Shown here in pieces: positions 22,841 through 34,203 of a stretch of DNA of 64,000 nucleotides. A model generated the notes under the pieces. The model ran no database searches. It had not been told where the DNA came from and saw only the letters and a program-made list of their open reading frames with translations. Positions within the stretch are counted from its first letter, which is position 1, and the number at the start of each line of letters is the position of its first letter. Source of the stretch: Pyrus communis (lineage: Eukaryota > Streptophyta > Magnoliopsida > Rosales > Rosaceae); the NCBI RefSeq assembly GCF_963583255.1, contig NC_084807.1, positions 3,001,372-3,065,371 on the forward strand, read 5' to 3'. A program made the position numbers and the translations under genes.

Positions 22841-24190
22841 TTAGGTTAAAACCCTAAACCACTTGGTATCCTTATCCTAAAACTATACCACCTCATAAAA
22901 ACCGTTGTTTGTTAACCGCTACTAGTTTTTGTCACTAAAAAAAATCATTAGCTCAATGGTCAAATAGTGATTGTATTAAATACATGCAAGTATTGTAATC
23001 AGTCTCGACTTAATTGCCTAGCTCATTTGTGGATCCAACTCCATTTTATGCTTGACTCGACTCAAGTCATTTTAGAAACACATTTGAACTCAATTTTGGT
23101 TTAACTTAATGTAAAGAGAAAATTGGTTGACCAAATATAAGTAATTTAATGAATGGAAAACTAATGAATACAAATAAGTAAGTTAGAATTTGTTAAACCA
23201 ATATAATATTTGGATTCAATTTTGTTAACATCTTTATTTTAATTATAATATAAAAACGTCTAACTTTTATGAGCCGAACTTTACCGAAAGGAGTCGAGCT
23301 TGAAGCCTTGAACCAAATTGAAGACCGAGAGCAACTCACAAGTTTTATGAGCCCAGTATTGAAAAGCTCAAACTCGTTTTTATTTATTTATTTTTGTTTA
23401 AAAAAACATTATGGGGTTGGATTGAAATTGTTTTTAAAATGACTAATAACGTTTTTAGAAAAAAATATTTTAAGGTTTCAGAAGTACTTGAAATGTTTGC
23501 TACAACAAGCATCAATTATGTGTTGGTTGCTGGAAATACTTTTAAGTGTTTTTTCAAAATTCACTTACATTTTTATTGAGGATGATTTCAAAAACATTTT
23601 CACCAAAAACACTTTCGATCATTTTAAAAGAATTTGTAAATGAACCATAATATTTTGTTTAAGCTCAACTTGTATGTTTTCTGAGCCGAACACAAATCAT
23701 ACTGGAATTGTGACATACGTAAATCCTCATATATGTAACATATAATAAGTCTTATGTTTTGCATGTGTGTAAAGCAATCAAATCTCACACAGTACTATAT
23801 CTTCAAAGGATGACGGATAATTTTATTGAATTAAAAACCTTGGAAATGGACAGGGTTCTTGCTGCAAGCCTCTTGCAAAAATAACCCGTGACACTGTGCT
23901 GATACCTATCTAAACCAATCCAACCAGAGAAAAAGACACAAAGCTAGAGCTTGAGATTGAGATCCCTTTCTCGTGACATTTGTCGGTGTAACCCTACAAA
24001 AACACTTAAATTTTGGACCTTTCCTATCAATATCCCACTTTTGTGTCCTTGACTTCCAACAATAACTTTGATACAAAGGCCAAAATAACCCCACAAAGAA
24101 GAAAAAAACCAAACTAAAAATAGTACTACGTTTACAGTAGTTGGCCACAGATAGTCGTGGGAGTTGGGGGGAAGGGCAACAAAAGATTGA
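22841..24190. other. Gene-free interval downstream of AED3-like gene
   Basis: No supported gene. The part next to 24191 is presumably the 3' untranslated region of the minus-strand protease gene. Confidence 0.4.
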
Positions 24191-26314
24191 CTAAGTGCAG
24201 GCCTCACGGGCCACACCAAGCCTTGAGTTTGGCACATCAATGAGCACTCTGTGGTTCTGTTGCTGCATATTGGCAATGACATTTAGCACCGAGTTCAAGT
24301 TGTCTGGTGAGGCTGCCATGGCTAGACATGTGATGCTACCAGCTGTGCTGTGGATTACAATGTTGTCCTGTGGCAGTGTCACGTTCATGCCAGAGAACAT
24401 GAACGTTATCGTAGGCACGACAAAGGGGACTGAGTAGCATGTGTCGAACCCGCCTAGGGATGTCACCGGTATTTTTGGGCCCACTCGCCTTCGGAACTCG
24501 TTTCGGACGGCAAGGTAGGCCGGTTGCACTAATCGAGTGAACACGGTTCCTGATTAACGCAAAACACGAAAATGTTATTTGTAATGATTGTGAGACATAT
24601 ACTTACGAGCATCACCTGAGGTCAAAACTAATTGTGAAAATTTTACTATTCTTTGTTGTATTCTATACATCAAGAATTTTTTTTGTCATTAATCTTGATC
24701 ATTAGATCCTAAATCAAGAATTTAGTGGCCTAAAAACCCTTATGTGTAGAATACCCTGAAGATAAATCCCAAACCTAGTTTAAGTCCAAGAGGGGTCCTC
24801 TAGTCAAATCATGGCATGTGGGCTAGTCACATGATCACAGACAATGTACATTTAAAGTCAGCTTTGTGACTAGACCCTAAATCAGCAAGGATCCAAAATA
24901 CCATTCATTACCAAAATTCTTTTAGTTAAGATAATAATTATTTTTTTAATTGAAAAAATAGTTGTTTGGCAATGTTACCTGAATCAAAGATGGTCCCTGA
25001 ACCAGTGGTGGGATTGAATGCCAAAGCAGCAGGAGGGATATCAACAATTCTCCTGCCAACCCTAATTGCATTTAAGTTCACATAATAGAGTGATGATCTT
25101 CTAGGGTTCTTGAGCAGTGGGGTGTACTTGATCCTCTTGGGCTGCCCAACAGGGCCAAGTCTCAATGACCCAGAAAAGTTTGGGGACTTGAAGCTGGGGA
25201 GGCAGTATGAGAATGTGGATTGATAGAGGTTTTGGGTTTGGGATAGAAGTGACAATGGTCCCCGGCCAAGCCCCAGAAGACCCTGTGGCGGAACGGAGCT
25301 GCCGGTGGCCTTCTGGATGCAACCGAATGTGTAGCCGGGGACGGAGTCGGTGGCTAGAGTGAAGGTTTCTTGTGAGAGGTTAGCTGCTATGCTGGAGCTA
25401 CCGTAAGTCATGTTGAAACCGCAGGAGCTGCCAAAGCAAGTGGGGTTGGGGACCTGAAGAGTAATCACATGCACAATGTTAGTGTATCATTTTGTCCCAT
25501 TTTAGTAAAGCACGAATTATTAACCTATTAAAATAGAGAGTGCATAAAAGAGGATCTACTTTAAGAGATCTCATTCACTATTAAACCATGTTAGGGACTT
25601 TTTAGCATATTTAAAATGGTTACGAGATATGCTTAGCTGGATAATCACACACGTATTCGATTTGTTTAAACGGTCACTTACTTTTTAAACAAATTTACAC
25701 GTAATCAATGATCTAGATTTACAATTTGCTAGACAACATAACAGGCAAAATTGGTTTAAATACAGTGAAAAGATGACAAAAGTTGGGAATTTCATTTTTT
25801 TTTTCTTTATTTCTGAAGTTTATATGAAATTAATTATGAGTACCTGCTTGCACTGAGCAGCTTGGCAGCCAAGGTTCTTGTAGGTTGTGGATTTGGCAGA
25901 GTTAAACACACTGGAGGAGCAGCCAACGCAGCCATTGCATGGAACCCAAGCAGCATCGCTGCTAGTGTCAACAGCCATGAGCAAAGTCTGAGGTGGTGTG
26001 CCGATCTTAGCCTTCACAATGTAAGTGGGGCTCTGAATGATCTGCCGGCCAGAGGCGATCGGAACAACCGATTTTTTGGCGACGAGGCTGGACAGGAACT
26101 GAAGCCTGGCCTGGTCCTTGGCCTGCATTTGGAGGACACTTTCCTCCCATGACATTGGTTTGGAGGGTCTGAAGGGAGAGCATGGGCTGTAGACATGGAA
26201 GATTTGGAGGGTTGAGCCTTGCTCCTTGGTCTCACTACATTGAGGGTTGTTGAGGCCATGGACTAAGGAGAGGAAGAGGAGGGATAGTGACAAGACATGA
26301 GAGAGGGTGGCCAT
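24191..26314 (-). CDS. AED3: Secreted aspartic protease, AED3-like (nepenthesin type)
   Basis: Three exons (26314-25844, 25453-24979, 24549-24191) join in phase to give 434 residues; both introns are GT-AG. The protein starts with a hydrophobic signal peptide (residues 1-20, ending 'SLVHG') and a propeptide, then a pepsin-like fold with paired cysteines. The catalytic motifs are D116-T-S-S and D314-S-G-T. The first is DTS where most pepsins have DTG, a variant I associate with the AED3 group. Possible N-glycosylation sites include 'NMT', 'NLS' and 'NVT'. AED3 of Arabidopsis is an apoplastic protease tied to EDS1-dependent systemic immunity, so an extracellular role is likely here (inference). 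The length is normal for the family and no disabling changes are seen. Confidence 0.93.
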
Positions 26315-26362
26315 GGCTGAGAGTATAAATGTCTGATGATTAAGTCTGTAGGGGAGTATGTG

Positions 26363-26372
26363 TTTATATATA
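26363..26372 (-). promoter_or_regulatory. TATA box of the AED3-like gene
   Basis: Minus-strand 'tatatataaa' lies about 50 bp upstream of the ATG at 26314, which would put transcription start about 20-25 bp before the ATG. The leader would therefore be very short. Confidence 0.5.
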
Positions 26373-26419
26373 GTTTGGCAGTCAAATTTATGTGGCCTTT
26401 TGTTTTTCCCCTTTTAAAA

Positions 26420-26540
26420 GGGAATTGTTATTGACATTCCAAAATTCTCAATCTACACTCCAAATTTTCTATATTTAGAAAGAAAAATACACTTGTGAGG
26501 AGTGTAGAATGAGATTTTTGGAGTGTCAATAACACTTCCC
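26420..26540. mobile_element. MITE, 121 bp, in the protease promoter
   Basis: The ends 'gggaattgttattgacattc' and, inverted, 'gggaagtgttattgacactc' are near-identical. The inverted similarity continues inward ('ctacactcc' against 'ggagtgtag'). The flanks carry 'ttttaaaa' at 26412-26419 and 26541-26548. It lies about 50 bp upstream of the TATA box of the protease gene. Confidence 0.8.
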
Positions 26541-26623
26541 TTTTAAAATTGTATTTTATTTTAGCATCGACTAAATTTTACACCCTACAAGTTTAAGATG
26601 ATTTTCAAAATGTCACTTAATAC

Positions 26624-26751
26624 TAACAGTCTAGTGGTATTCCTTTTATTTGTAAGTTAAATGTCTTAGATTTGAATCTCGAAAATGATAAGTTCACAAC
26701 CAATTTATTCTTTCAATTCTTTAGTGTAAATATACCATTTTAGCTTTAAAA
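26624..26751 (+). repeat. tRNA-like SINE family copy
   Basis: This shows 'ctagtggtattccttttatt', 'gtcttagatttgaatctcg' in the box-B position and a 3' 'ctttagtgtaaatata'. It is shortened in the middle relative to 30521-30690. Confidence 0.55.
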
Positions 26752-27059
26752 TAAAAAAGATGGTTTTAAAATAGGCTATGAGGTTTTATTTTCTCGGTTG
26801 CATTCTAAGGTTTTGAAGTTGTATGGTTTCTTTTGAATGTCCAATCCATTATTATTGATGAGTTTTGTTGTCAATGTGGTACAAATGTGACTTATACATT
26901 AGACCACATAAGGGTCTCACACTCATTACGTCATCAATTAAATGAATGATTAAACAATTAATCCAACCAAATACATAAATTGATACAACTTCAATACCTT
27001 ATGGTGTTAACAAAAAGAAATATAGTTAATCTTTTACGATATTTTATTGGTAAGGTATG

Positions 27060-27064
<5 letters not shown>

Positions 27065-27105
<41 letters not shown>
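27065..27105. repeat. (GA)n microsatellite
   Basis: About twenty uninterrupted GA units. No other role is visible. Confidence 0.95.
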
Positions 27106-27106
<1 letters not shown>

Positions 27107-27548
27107 TAGGATGAGGGAAATGGGAGATCCGTCATGGTATGTCTAGTGGATGGCATACAATATATTGTAGACTTGTGTTAGTGGAGTAGTTTTGGTATAA
27201 CAGACTGTACTCCATTTTGTTTTGTAGGCCGACAGCCTTATGCCTTTGGCGATGTCCAATCTTTTACTCTGCTGAGTCGCACTAATTTTATGACCACTTG
27301 CTTAATTAGAGATCTAGAGAATGGAGAGATTAAAAATTTATGAGTAATGACATGTCTTTATTACGCTTGAAAATATGTTAAGCTTCGAGCATCTGATGGA
27401 GAAATTTTTTATTTGTGCCTAGAATATGAATAGTACGTTACGTGTTATTATTAGCGGAGAAAAGGGTTTTTTTTTTTTTTTTTTTTTTTCAATTGTTAAT
27501 TTTTTAACTTAAGTATTTTACCAATTATACAATGACATGTGATGCACC

Positions 27549-27970
27549 CAAGGCCAGCTCTGAGGATTGCCGAAGTAGGCGCTCGCCTTGGGCCCCCACA
27601 TCGGAGGAGCCCCAAAATATATATTTACAAATCAAATTCAATAAAAATATAAAAAAATAAAATCATAGGCAATTGAAAAAGAATTGGTTGAAAAATTAGA
27701 TTATGGAAATTTAATTAGTACATTTGGTCTAAAAATGCGAGAGGTCTAATATTTAAGTAATGTTTGTGTGTGTGTATATATATATATATATTTTTTTTTA
27801 TTATTATTATTATTTTTAATGATATTTGATAGAGAAATAGACTTTTTATGTATTTAATGATTTTTTTTTTTTTATACATATCAATGTACAAAGGGTCAGG
27901 TGGTCAGAGAACTCTAGAGCCCCATTTCGAAAGCTTGCCTAGAGCCCTCAAATTCTCAAGACCAACTTTG
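27549..27970. mobile_element. hAT-like MITE, decayed, 422 bp
   Basis: The ends 'caaggccagctctgag' and, inverted, 'caaagttggtcttgag' resemble those of the 19959-21236 element. The flanks gatgcacc (27541-27548) and aatatacc (27971-27978) match at 5 of 8 positions, with transitions at the rest, as expected for an old 8-bp duplication. The interior is AT-rich with (TG)n/(TA)n near 27768-27790. Confidence 0.6.
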
Positions 27971-29366
27971 AATATACCACCTCGTATTCCAATCATACTG
28001 AAAAATATCTCCATATCAATGCTTTGAGGTTCTTAAAGGAGGTGACTCTTTGTCTCAGTTAATTCATAAATTTGAGGGATATATCATCTTACATATACAC
28101 TTAAACATATTCTATGTATGTCTGTTCACGTTCTATCAGTTGGCTCTATGGATATCCTATGGTTTCTTAAAGTTCATTGGATAAATTGTTTATGGCATAT
28201 TTACGGTTGCGTTTTTCTCATACGGTTAGAGAAGGAAATTGCTTGGAGGATGTTTTTGCGAATTATGTGGTAAGATTTGGCACTTAATTTGCAGTGCGTC
28301 ATATATATAGAAGAGATTGTGTTTGGCTTTCCTTTTTTTTATTTTTTTTATTTTTTATTTTTGTTGTCCGCCAACGTTAATCTTAATTAGATATAGTTTG
28401 GAGCTTGTTGCTTGGTTGCACTATTAATTATGAGCTTTTCCATATCAATAAAATTCCCTTGTACTATCGCGATTCTGCTAGAAACAAAAAACACTTTGCA
28501 GAAATTCATAACTAGAGAGAGAAATAATTTTCACATTATGAGTAATAATGATATAATACATGCCAATTGAACTGTGTGGTTTGTTAAGTTGAGAACAATA
28601 TCTGTGTGATTAGTAGTGTGTGGCTGATCCGATAAAATGTTGACAAAACATACTATAATTAATGATTGACAATTTTAGATAGTAATATGATGCAACAATT
28701 GAAAATGGATAATACTAGGAAGACTAAATTTTGAAAACTAAAGGGCATGGAAGTGATGATTGATTTATAACTTAAACGTCGATACACGTGCTCATTCTTA
28801 TTGATGACGCATAATTTAATTTGTAAATTTAGTCTCCCTAGCATTACCCATTAAAAATGTATAGCTACTAGTATTACCCGAAGCAATTTGATAATACATA
28901 TGCATACTATAAAGTCAGGGGGAAGACGAAACTCGTGGAGCTGAGCCCCATGCATTGCAAGATGATAAACACGCAGACTTGTTAGAAGTTAATAATTTGA
29001 AATCAAAGAACATAAGCATCAAAATGTATTTGTTTATAAACGGTCTCCAATGTATTAGTGCCTAATTAAGTTAACAATAAAAAAGAGAATACACGCTTTG
29101 TGTTCACTTTCAAGGAACAGCACCGTTGATTGTCTTTTGATGCTTTCGTTTTCAATAAATTGGGCCATACTGCTTGCATATATTTTACTTTTCTGGCATG
29201 CCAACAATCTTGTTTTGGTTCGTAATGATCCCAGCCACGTTACATTTTGGTGCACGCCACAAAGAGACGCTGTCATTAAGTCTTTAGTGGGTTTCACTGT
29301 AACTCCCCATGTGGTATGGAGCCCGGAATTTATATACCCATTTATAGTAAGCAATATAACAATAGA
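27971..29366. other. Gene-free interval
   Basis: No supported gene. Frames at 28659-28844 and 29055-29379 lack any recognisable domain and overlap each other on opposite strands. Confidence 0.35.
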
Positions 29367-29709
29367 TGAAGAAAGTTGAGATTTCGTAATAAATTAATTG
29401 GTAATACGGAGAGTAACACAACTTACTTGAAAACTCATGCAAGGTTCATTCTTCTATTAATGTGAGATTCATTCTCAACACATCCCCACATATGTGGCGA
29501 ATTTTGAAGCTTAACATGTGGACAACACAAACAGGATGACGTGGAGCATGTGTGGTCAGTGGGCTTTACACGTAGGACAACTTGCTCTAATACCATAAAA
29601 AAACTTGGGGTTCCACTATAAAACTAATTGGTAATATCAGGAGTAGTCCAACTTACTTATAAGCTCATACAATGGTCCTCTCTTATTAATGTGAAATTCA
29701 TTCTTAACA
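29367..29709 (-). mobile_element. TRIM retrotransposon, complete, about 343 bp
   Basis: Two related direct repeats of about 113 bp (29367-29480 and 29597-29709) flank a short internal part. On the minus strand each repeat starts 'tgtt(a/g)agaatga'. A primer-binding-site-like 'atggtattagagcaag' (tRNA-Met type) follows the first LTR. A purine stretch, 'tgtggggatg', precedes the second. Flanks ataga / ataaa suggest a 5-bp duplication. It has no coding capacity, as usual for a terminal-repeat retrotransposon in miniature. A tandem relative is at 33755-34203. Confidence 0.7.
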
Positions 29710-31039
29710 ATAAAAAGAAGTCTGCAAACCCCAAACACTGGATTACTGTTTGATAGAGCCCACACTATGTTTACAGGTGGTATTTTCCACTTTATGAGTG
29801 CTAAAGCAATGTATCGTGATTAATTTGGTTGTAGCACGCAGAAGTGAGAATAGAAATATGATATATAGTTTAAGTTCCTATGATAATTTGAGATACAAGT
29901 GATATTTTCAATCTCGAGTACTAAAGCCAAATATCGTTATTTGGTTTTGGCACTCGAAAGTGGAAAATGTGACATGCAAGTTTGATTTACAATCTCGACA
30001 TGGCAGTTTCTGAGTTTTTAGAGGCTCAGGGCAAAAACTTAAAATTACGGTCTTTTCTTACTCATTATATTCACAAGAAAAAATAATAAATAATAAAAAA
30101 ATATATACTGTTTTTGTCAATCGATGTATTTTATTAGATTATATGTTAAATTAGCTACCAACAGAGTTCAAACCCATGCTGTCATACAAGAGCTCAATTC
30201 TTTTTCACTACTGTGGTGAATGGTCACTTGCATAAAATAAAAAAATAAAAAAAATTTCGATACATCTATGAAAAACAAACATAATAGTTTGACAGAAATA
30301 AATATATAAAAATACATTTTCAATTTCTTCTTCGTACAATTTTAGAGTTAAAATCATCAACCATATTTTGAAAATCAAATACTTACAACATATTATTCTC
30401 AATGCACAAAATTGTCAATCCATTCAACCTTTCAAGTGTCATAATTGACTTAAAGTAATTATTCAACAGCTTGAATCAAACTATCTTTTTCATGTGTCAT
30501 ATTCCATTTAGCCTTTCTTGTCACTTGGTACTACGATCTAATAATGGTATTCATCTTTACTTGTAAGTGAGAGGTCTTATGTTTGATTCTCACTAAAGAC
30601 GAATTTGAACTATATTATTATTAGTCTATTGTGAGATTATGCCCACCTCCCTTATCTGAATGTGGATAATATCGTTTGTTAAAATATATGATATTTTTTC
30701 TTATATTCGGAAAGAACTAAAACTGGGTTAGGAACTTAAAAGAGATACTTGAAGGGAGATTGAGAAGGGGAGAATGAAAAATGAAAAAAAAAAAGAAAAG
30801 GGAATGTTGTTTGCATGCTAGGTTTGGGAAGAGATAGCCGCAAGGTACCATTAAATGTTTTTTGTTCGGTCAATATATAATTCGTACGAGCCCTACGAGT
30901 CGGATCATTAAGAAGAAAAAAAAAAATAACAGTTTGAGCTTTAAAAGATTACTTTTATATTTCATAATATTAAATGTTTACATTTTCTTATCTTTTCATA
31001 TATACTAATAAAAAAATTTGGGGCCCTTTGATTTGGGGC
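29710..31039. other. Gene-free interval with one SINE copy
   Basis: No gene is supported. The only identified element is the SINE-like copy at 30521-30690. The frame at 30208-30402 is low-complexity AT-rich sequence. Confidence 0.35.
30521..30690 (+). repeat. tRNA-like SINE family copy, best preserved
   Basis: This contains in order 'cttggtactacgatctaata', 'cacttgtaagtgagaggtc'-like text, 'ttatgtttgattctcac' (box B position), 'taaagacgaatttgaac', 'ctattgtgagattatgccca' and 'ggataatatcgtttgtt'. It is the most complete member of the family in this window and a good query for the others. Confidence 0.65.
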
Positions 31040-31401
31040 CACGGGCGGTTGAAATCATTTCAATAGTTCAGTAATATTAGTGCGTAGTTTGGATGAACGG
31101 TGAATATTCATACTATTTTTTTTTTTTAATCTTCACCGTTTATTTTTTGGTCTACTTAGATTATTAAGACAAAAACCCCAAAAGTTACTAGTTTTTATTT
31201 TTTTATTTTAAATAATTTTTTCTTTCACAATATTAAAAGATGTATCAAATTGCAGTTCAGGTATAATTCTTGAATTAAGATTTGCGAAGTTGCAATTCTG
31301 ACGGATGGACAACAGCATGAACAGATCAAATGGTGGTATTTGAGAGACCCTTCAACTTCCAGAGATACGCACTGCTATAAATTAAACTATAAATGTATGT
31401 A

Positions 31402-31439
<38 letters not shown>

Positions 31440-31476
31440 ATGCATATATACAACTTTTGTGAGAATAATTAACATT

Positions 31477-31844
31477 TGGCTTTTTAGCTAAAATAGTCTT
31501 TAAAATTGGCATAACTCCTCACTTTGATTCATGAGATTTAAAATAAAAAAAAGTGGTCATTGACTTTGTCCAGCATCAATCATTTTGGTCTTTCCATGAA
31601 AATTTCTGTTAAATAAGGACCAAAATGACAAAATACCCTCGATTTAGTAAACAATGGACCAAAAAGATTTGACAAAATTGAGCGTATTTTCTTCATTTTA
31701 TCCTTATTTAATAGAGATTTTTCCAGAGAATGAACAAAATGGTTGATGGAAGACAAACTCAGAAACCATTTCTATCGATTTCAAATCTCAAATATCAAAA
31801 TGAAAAATTATACCTATATTAGTGACTATGTTGGCTAAAAAACC
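31477..31844. mobile_element. Foldback MITE with about 180-bp arms
   Basis: The two halves are imperfect reverse complements over nearly their whole length (for example 'cattttggtctttccatgaa' against the complement of 'ttccagagaatgaacaaaatg'). The outer ends are 'tggctttttagc' and 'ggctaaaaaacc'. A perfect 8-bp duplication 'ttaacatt' lies at 31469-31476 and 31845-31852. The duplicate unit at about 36316-36325 carries a single uninterrupted target there. Confidence 0.88.
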
Positions 31845-32053
31845 TTAACATTATGATTTGGGACATGCTTTATTGCCATTAAGAAGTAGAAAGAAAAATA
31901 CAAACACCGACATAATAAAAAAAGAATTAGTTTGATGAGAAAAAAATTCCTCATAGTATAATATTTGGGACTTGTGAGAACAAATTTGTCATGTTTAACA
32001 GCATTACATGTTGTCTCATACAACAACATCAAGTAGTTCCATAGTTTCAAGAA

Positions 32054-33434
32054 GGGAAATTTTATTTAAACCTATTTAACTTTTTTTTACACCAAATTTA
32101 AATTTTAAATGTTAATTGTCTATTTTATCCTATTGCATAATTACTATTAAGTACAAAATGAAATTAATAATAAAACTCAAATTTATCAATAAACCCAAAC
32201 ACTATAATTAAAACCTACGATTGCTCCTTGTTTATTCTACGTTCATTTTGGTTAAAACCCTAATAGCTTTCATAGAGAAAAATAAGTTTTTATTTTTTAT
32301 TTTTTTTTATTGATGGATGATGATTTTGAAGTTTTGAATCCTCCAACCAAGGTATGACTCAATTTATGAATTTTTTGTTCATTTGATTTCAATTTTTTAG
32401 AGTGTAGAAGTTACTTTATTGTAATTCTTTTCAACAAATACAACGAAAGCATCCTACCTTCCGGCTAAAACAACAACGAAAACATCCAACAATGAAAAAT
32501 GTCCAATGTGAAAGGACCCAGTAACTGGTTGAATTGCCCATAAATGGACTCCTCATTTGCTACTTTTATACTGATTGTTTTAATTGAAAGTTCAGTTTCT
32601 TATGGCATTTGTAATGTTAAAATATGCTCGAATCTAGCACACTATTGATGCATGAATGAAATCGTTAATTGAGCAAACACAAGAAATCAACAAGCTTTTC
32701 TATTTTAGAAGTTTCATTTGTATACAATTTTCATTGGCACGTTATAGGGCTTGTGTTAGTGAGGGGAAAATTGTGCGAGTTGACACATTCTCAACAAGTA
32801 TAAGTGCACTTAAAACCCGTTAGACGAGACACCGGTTGAATTCCTATTGAAGCACGTAAAGCCTCTATCACTAGAAGCAAACCAAATAAACTGACTCAAT
32901 ACTACAAGTCTAACCGTTAATTATGGTAGAAGTTATTTGTGTAGTAGCTTCCACGCTATAAGAGCGGTGCTCCTCTCCGTTAGAAAATCAGGTAAGCACT
33001 TACCCGAACGCAACCTGTCACCACTCCCAACATGTAGCCTTCTCCAGTTTTTGTTTATGTGTGTACTAGCTTTCCCCACTGGGGTGGTAGCCCTCTCTGG
33101 CCTTTTCCAGTTATGATCTCCAAAAGGACAACCCCATCACTATACACATTGCTTTTTGCAGTGATTTTTAGCATGCATGCATATTCTGTTGGTAACAATT
33201 GAATTATCAGCTTTTGTGTTGTGGAAAACCATGCAAAGAACTTAGGTCTAAACATATCAAATTTAGCTTCTAAAAATCAAATGAGTGTAAAAATAAATCC
33301 ACATATTTTATGGGGGTATATTAGGTATTAAATTTAGGCTTAAAGAGATATTAATAGTTTAGTTAAAAATCAAATGGGTGCAAAGAATAAATTAGGTGTA
33401 GAAATAGGTTAGAAGGGCTTAAATAAAATTTTCC
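32054..33434. mobile_element. Pack-MULE, 1381 bp, carrying a kinase fragment
   Basis: The termini 'gggaaattttatttaaacct' and, inverted, 'ggaaaattttatttaagccc' are near-identical. They are flanked by 9-bp repeats tttcaagaa (32045-32053) and tctgaagaa (33435-33443). The duplicated unit reads a single 'tttgaagaa' near 36511-36519, so the insertion is delimited by an empty site. A 9-bp duplication with terminal inverted repeats fits Mutator. There is no transposase. The interior includes a piece of receptor-kinase coding sequence on the minus strand (33055-33255). Confidence 0.85.
33055..33255 (-). pseudogene. Captured LRR receptor-like kinase fragment
   Basis: The minus-strand frame contains 'EYACMLKITAKSNVYSDG' followed by 'VVLLEIITGKGQ'. 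This matches the activation-segment end and subdomain IX of plant receptor kinases (usual form 'KSDVYSFGVVLLEIITGK'). The wording 'EYACMLKIT' is close to what I recall for the RGI/RGF-receptor branch of LRR kinases. Catalytic subdomains I-VII are not present, and the invariant Asp of 'KSDVYS' is Asn here. It is a fragment inside a transposon, not a kinase gene. The flanking residues of the frame are unrelated. Confidence 0.75.
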
Positions 33435-33754
33435 TCTGAAGAATGAGCACGCAAATCTGGACATTCTCTTTACATTCTGACACACAATATAATCCTTCTC
33501 AAAAAGGGCAAATTAAGATTAGTTCTATTGGAAAGTATAATTTAAGGGGTTTGCAGCATAACCGGTTAAGAGTATTTACTGACTTGATTCGATTCGCTCA
33601 AACAAAGTAATCACGGGCACTGTGATTGAATTTGAGTAATATATACTTATAGAGTTATCCTTGTGATGTTTGCACGTTTTGTGGTGCACAACGAACTAGC
33701 TGGGTATTCTGAATCAAGGTCGCTACCATGTGTGCGTACAATATTGGTGCAGAT

Positions 33755-34203
33755 TGAAGAAAGTTGAGAATTGGCAATATGGACAGTAGTTTAACCTCTT
33801 ATAAGCCTATGCAAGGTCGTCATTCCGATCAATGTGGGACTCATTCTCAATACGTCCCCTCACGTGTGGCAAATTTTGAAGCTTAACACGTGGACAACAC
33901 AATGGAGTAGCCCAACCTCTTATAAACCCATGCAAGGTCTCTCCTCCCATCAATGTGAGACTCATTCTCAACACGCCCCCTCACATGTGGCGAGAATTTT
34001 CAAGCCTAACATGTGGACAACACAACAGAGTGGCGTGGAACGTTTATGGCCGTTTGACTTCACACGTGGGACAACCTGCTTTGATACCAAGAAGAAAGTT
34101 GAGGTTCCATCATAAAACCAATTGGCAATATAGGGAGTAGCCTAATCTCTTATAAGCCCATGCAAGATCCATCCACCCATCAATATAGGACTCATTCTCA
34201 ACA
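33755..34203 (-). mobile_element. TRIM retrotransposon, tandem form with three LTRs
   Basis: LTR-like blocks lie at 33755-33852, about 33904-33973 (truncated) and 34090-34203, separated by internal pieces (33853-33903 and 33974-34089). On the minus strand the block at 34090-34203 is followed by 'tggtatcaaagcagg', a tRNA-Met-type primer site. Purine runs 'gagggggcg' and 'gaggggacg' precede the next two LTRs. The overall flanks cagat / catat match 4 of 5. Two frames here (33834-34115, 33955-34140) are repeat products. Confidence 0.65.

Noticed and set aside
26014..26259. Alternative frame within exon 1 of the protease
   Set aside because: It is a shadow of the true exon, whose frame encodes the signal peptide and catalytic motif.
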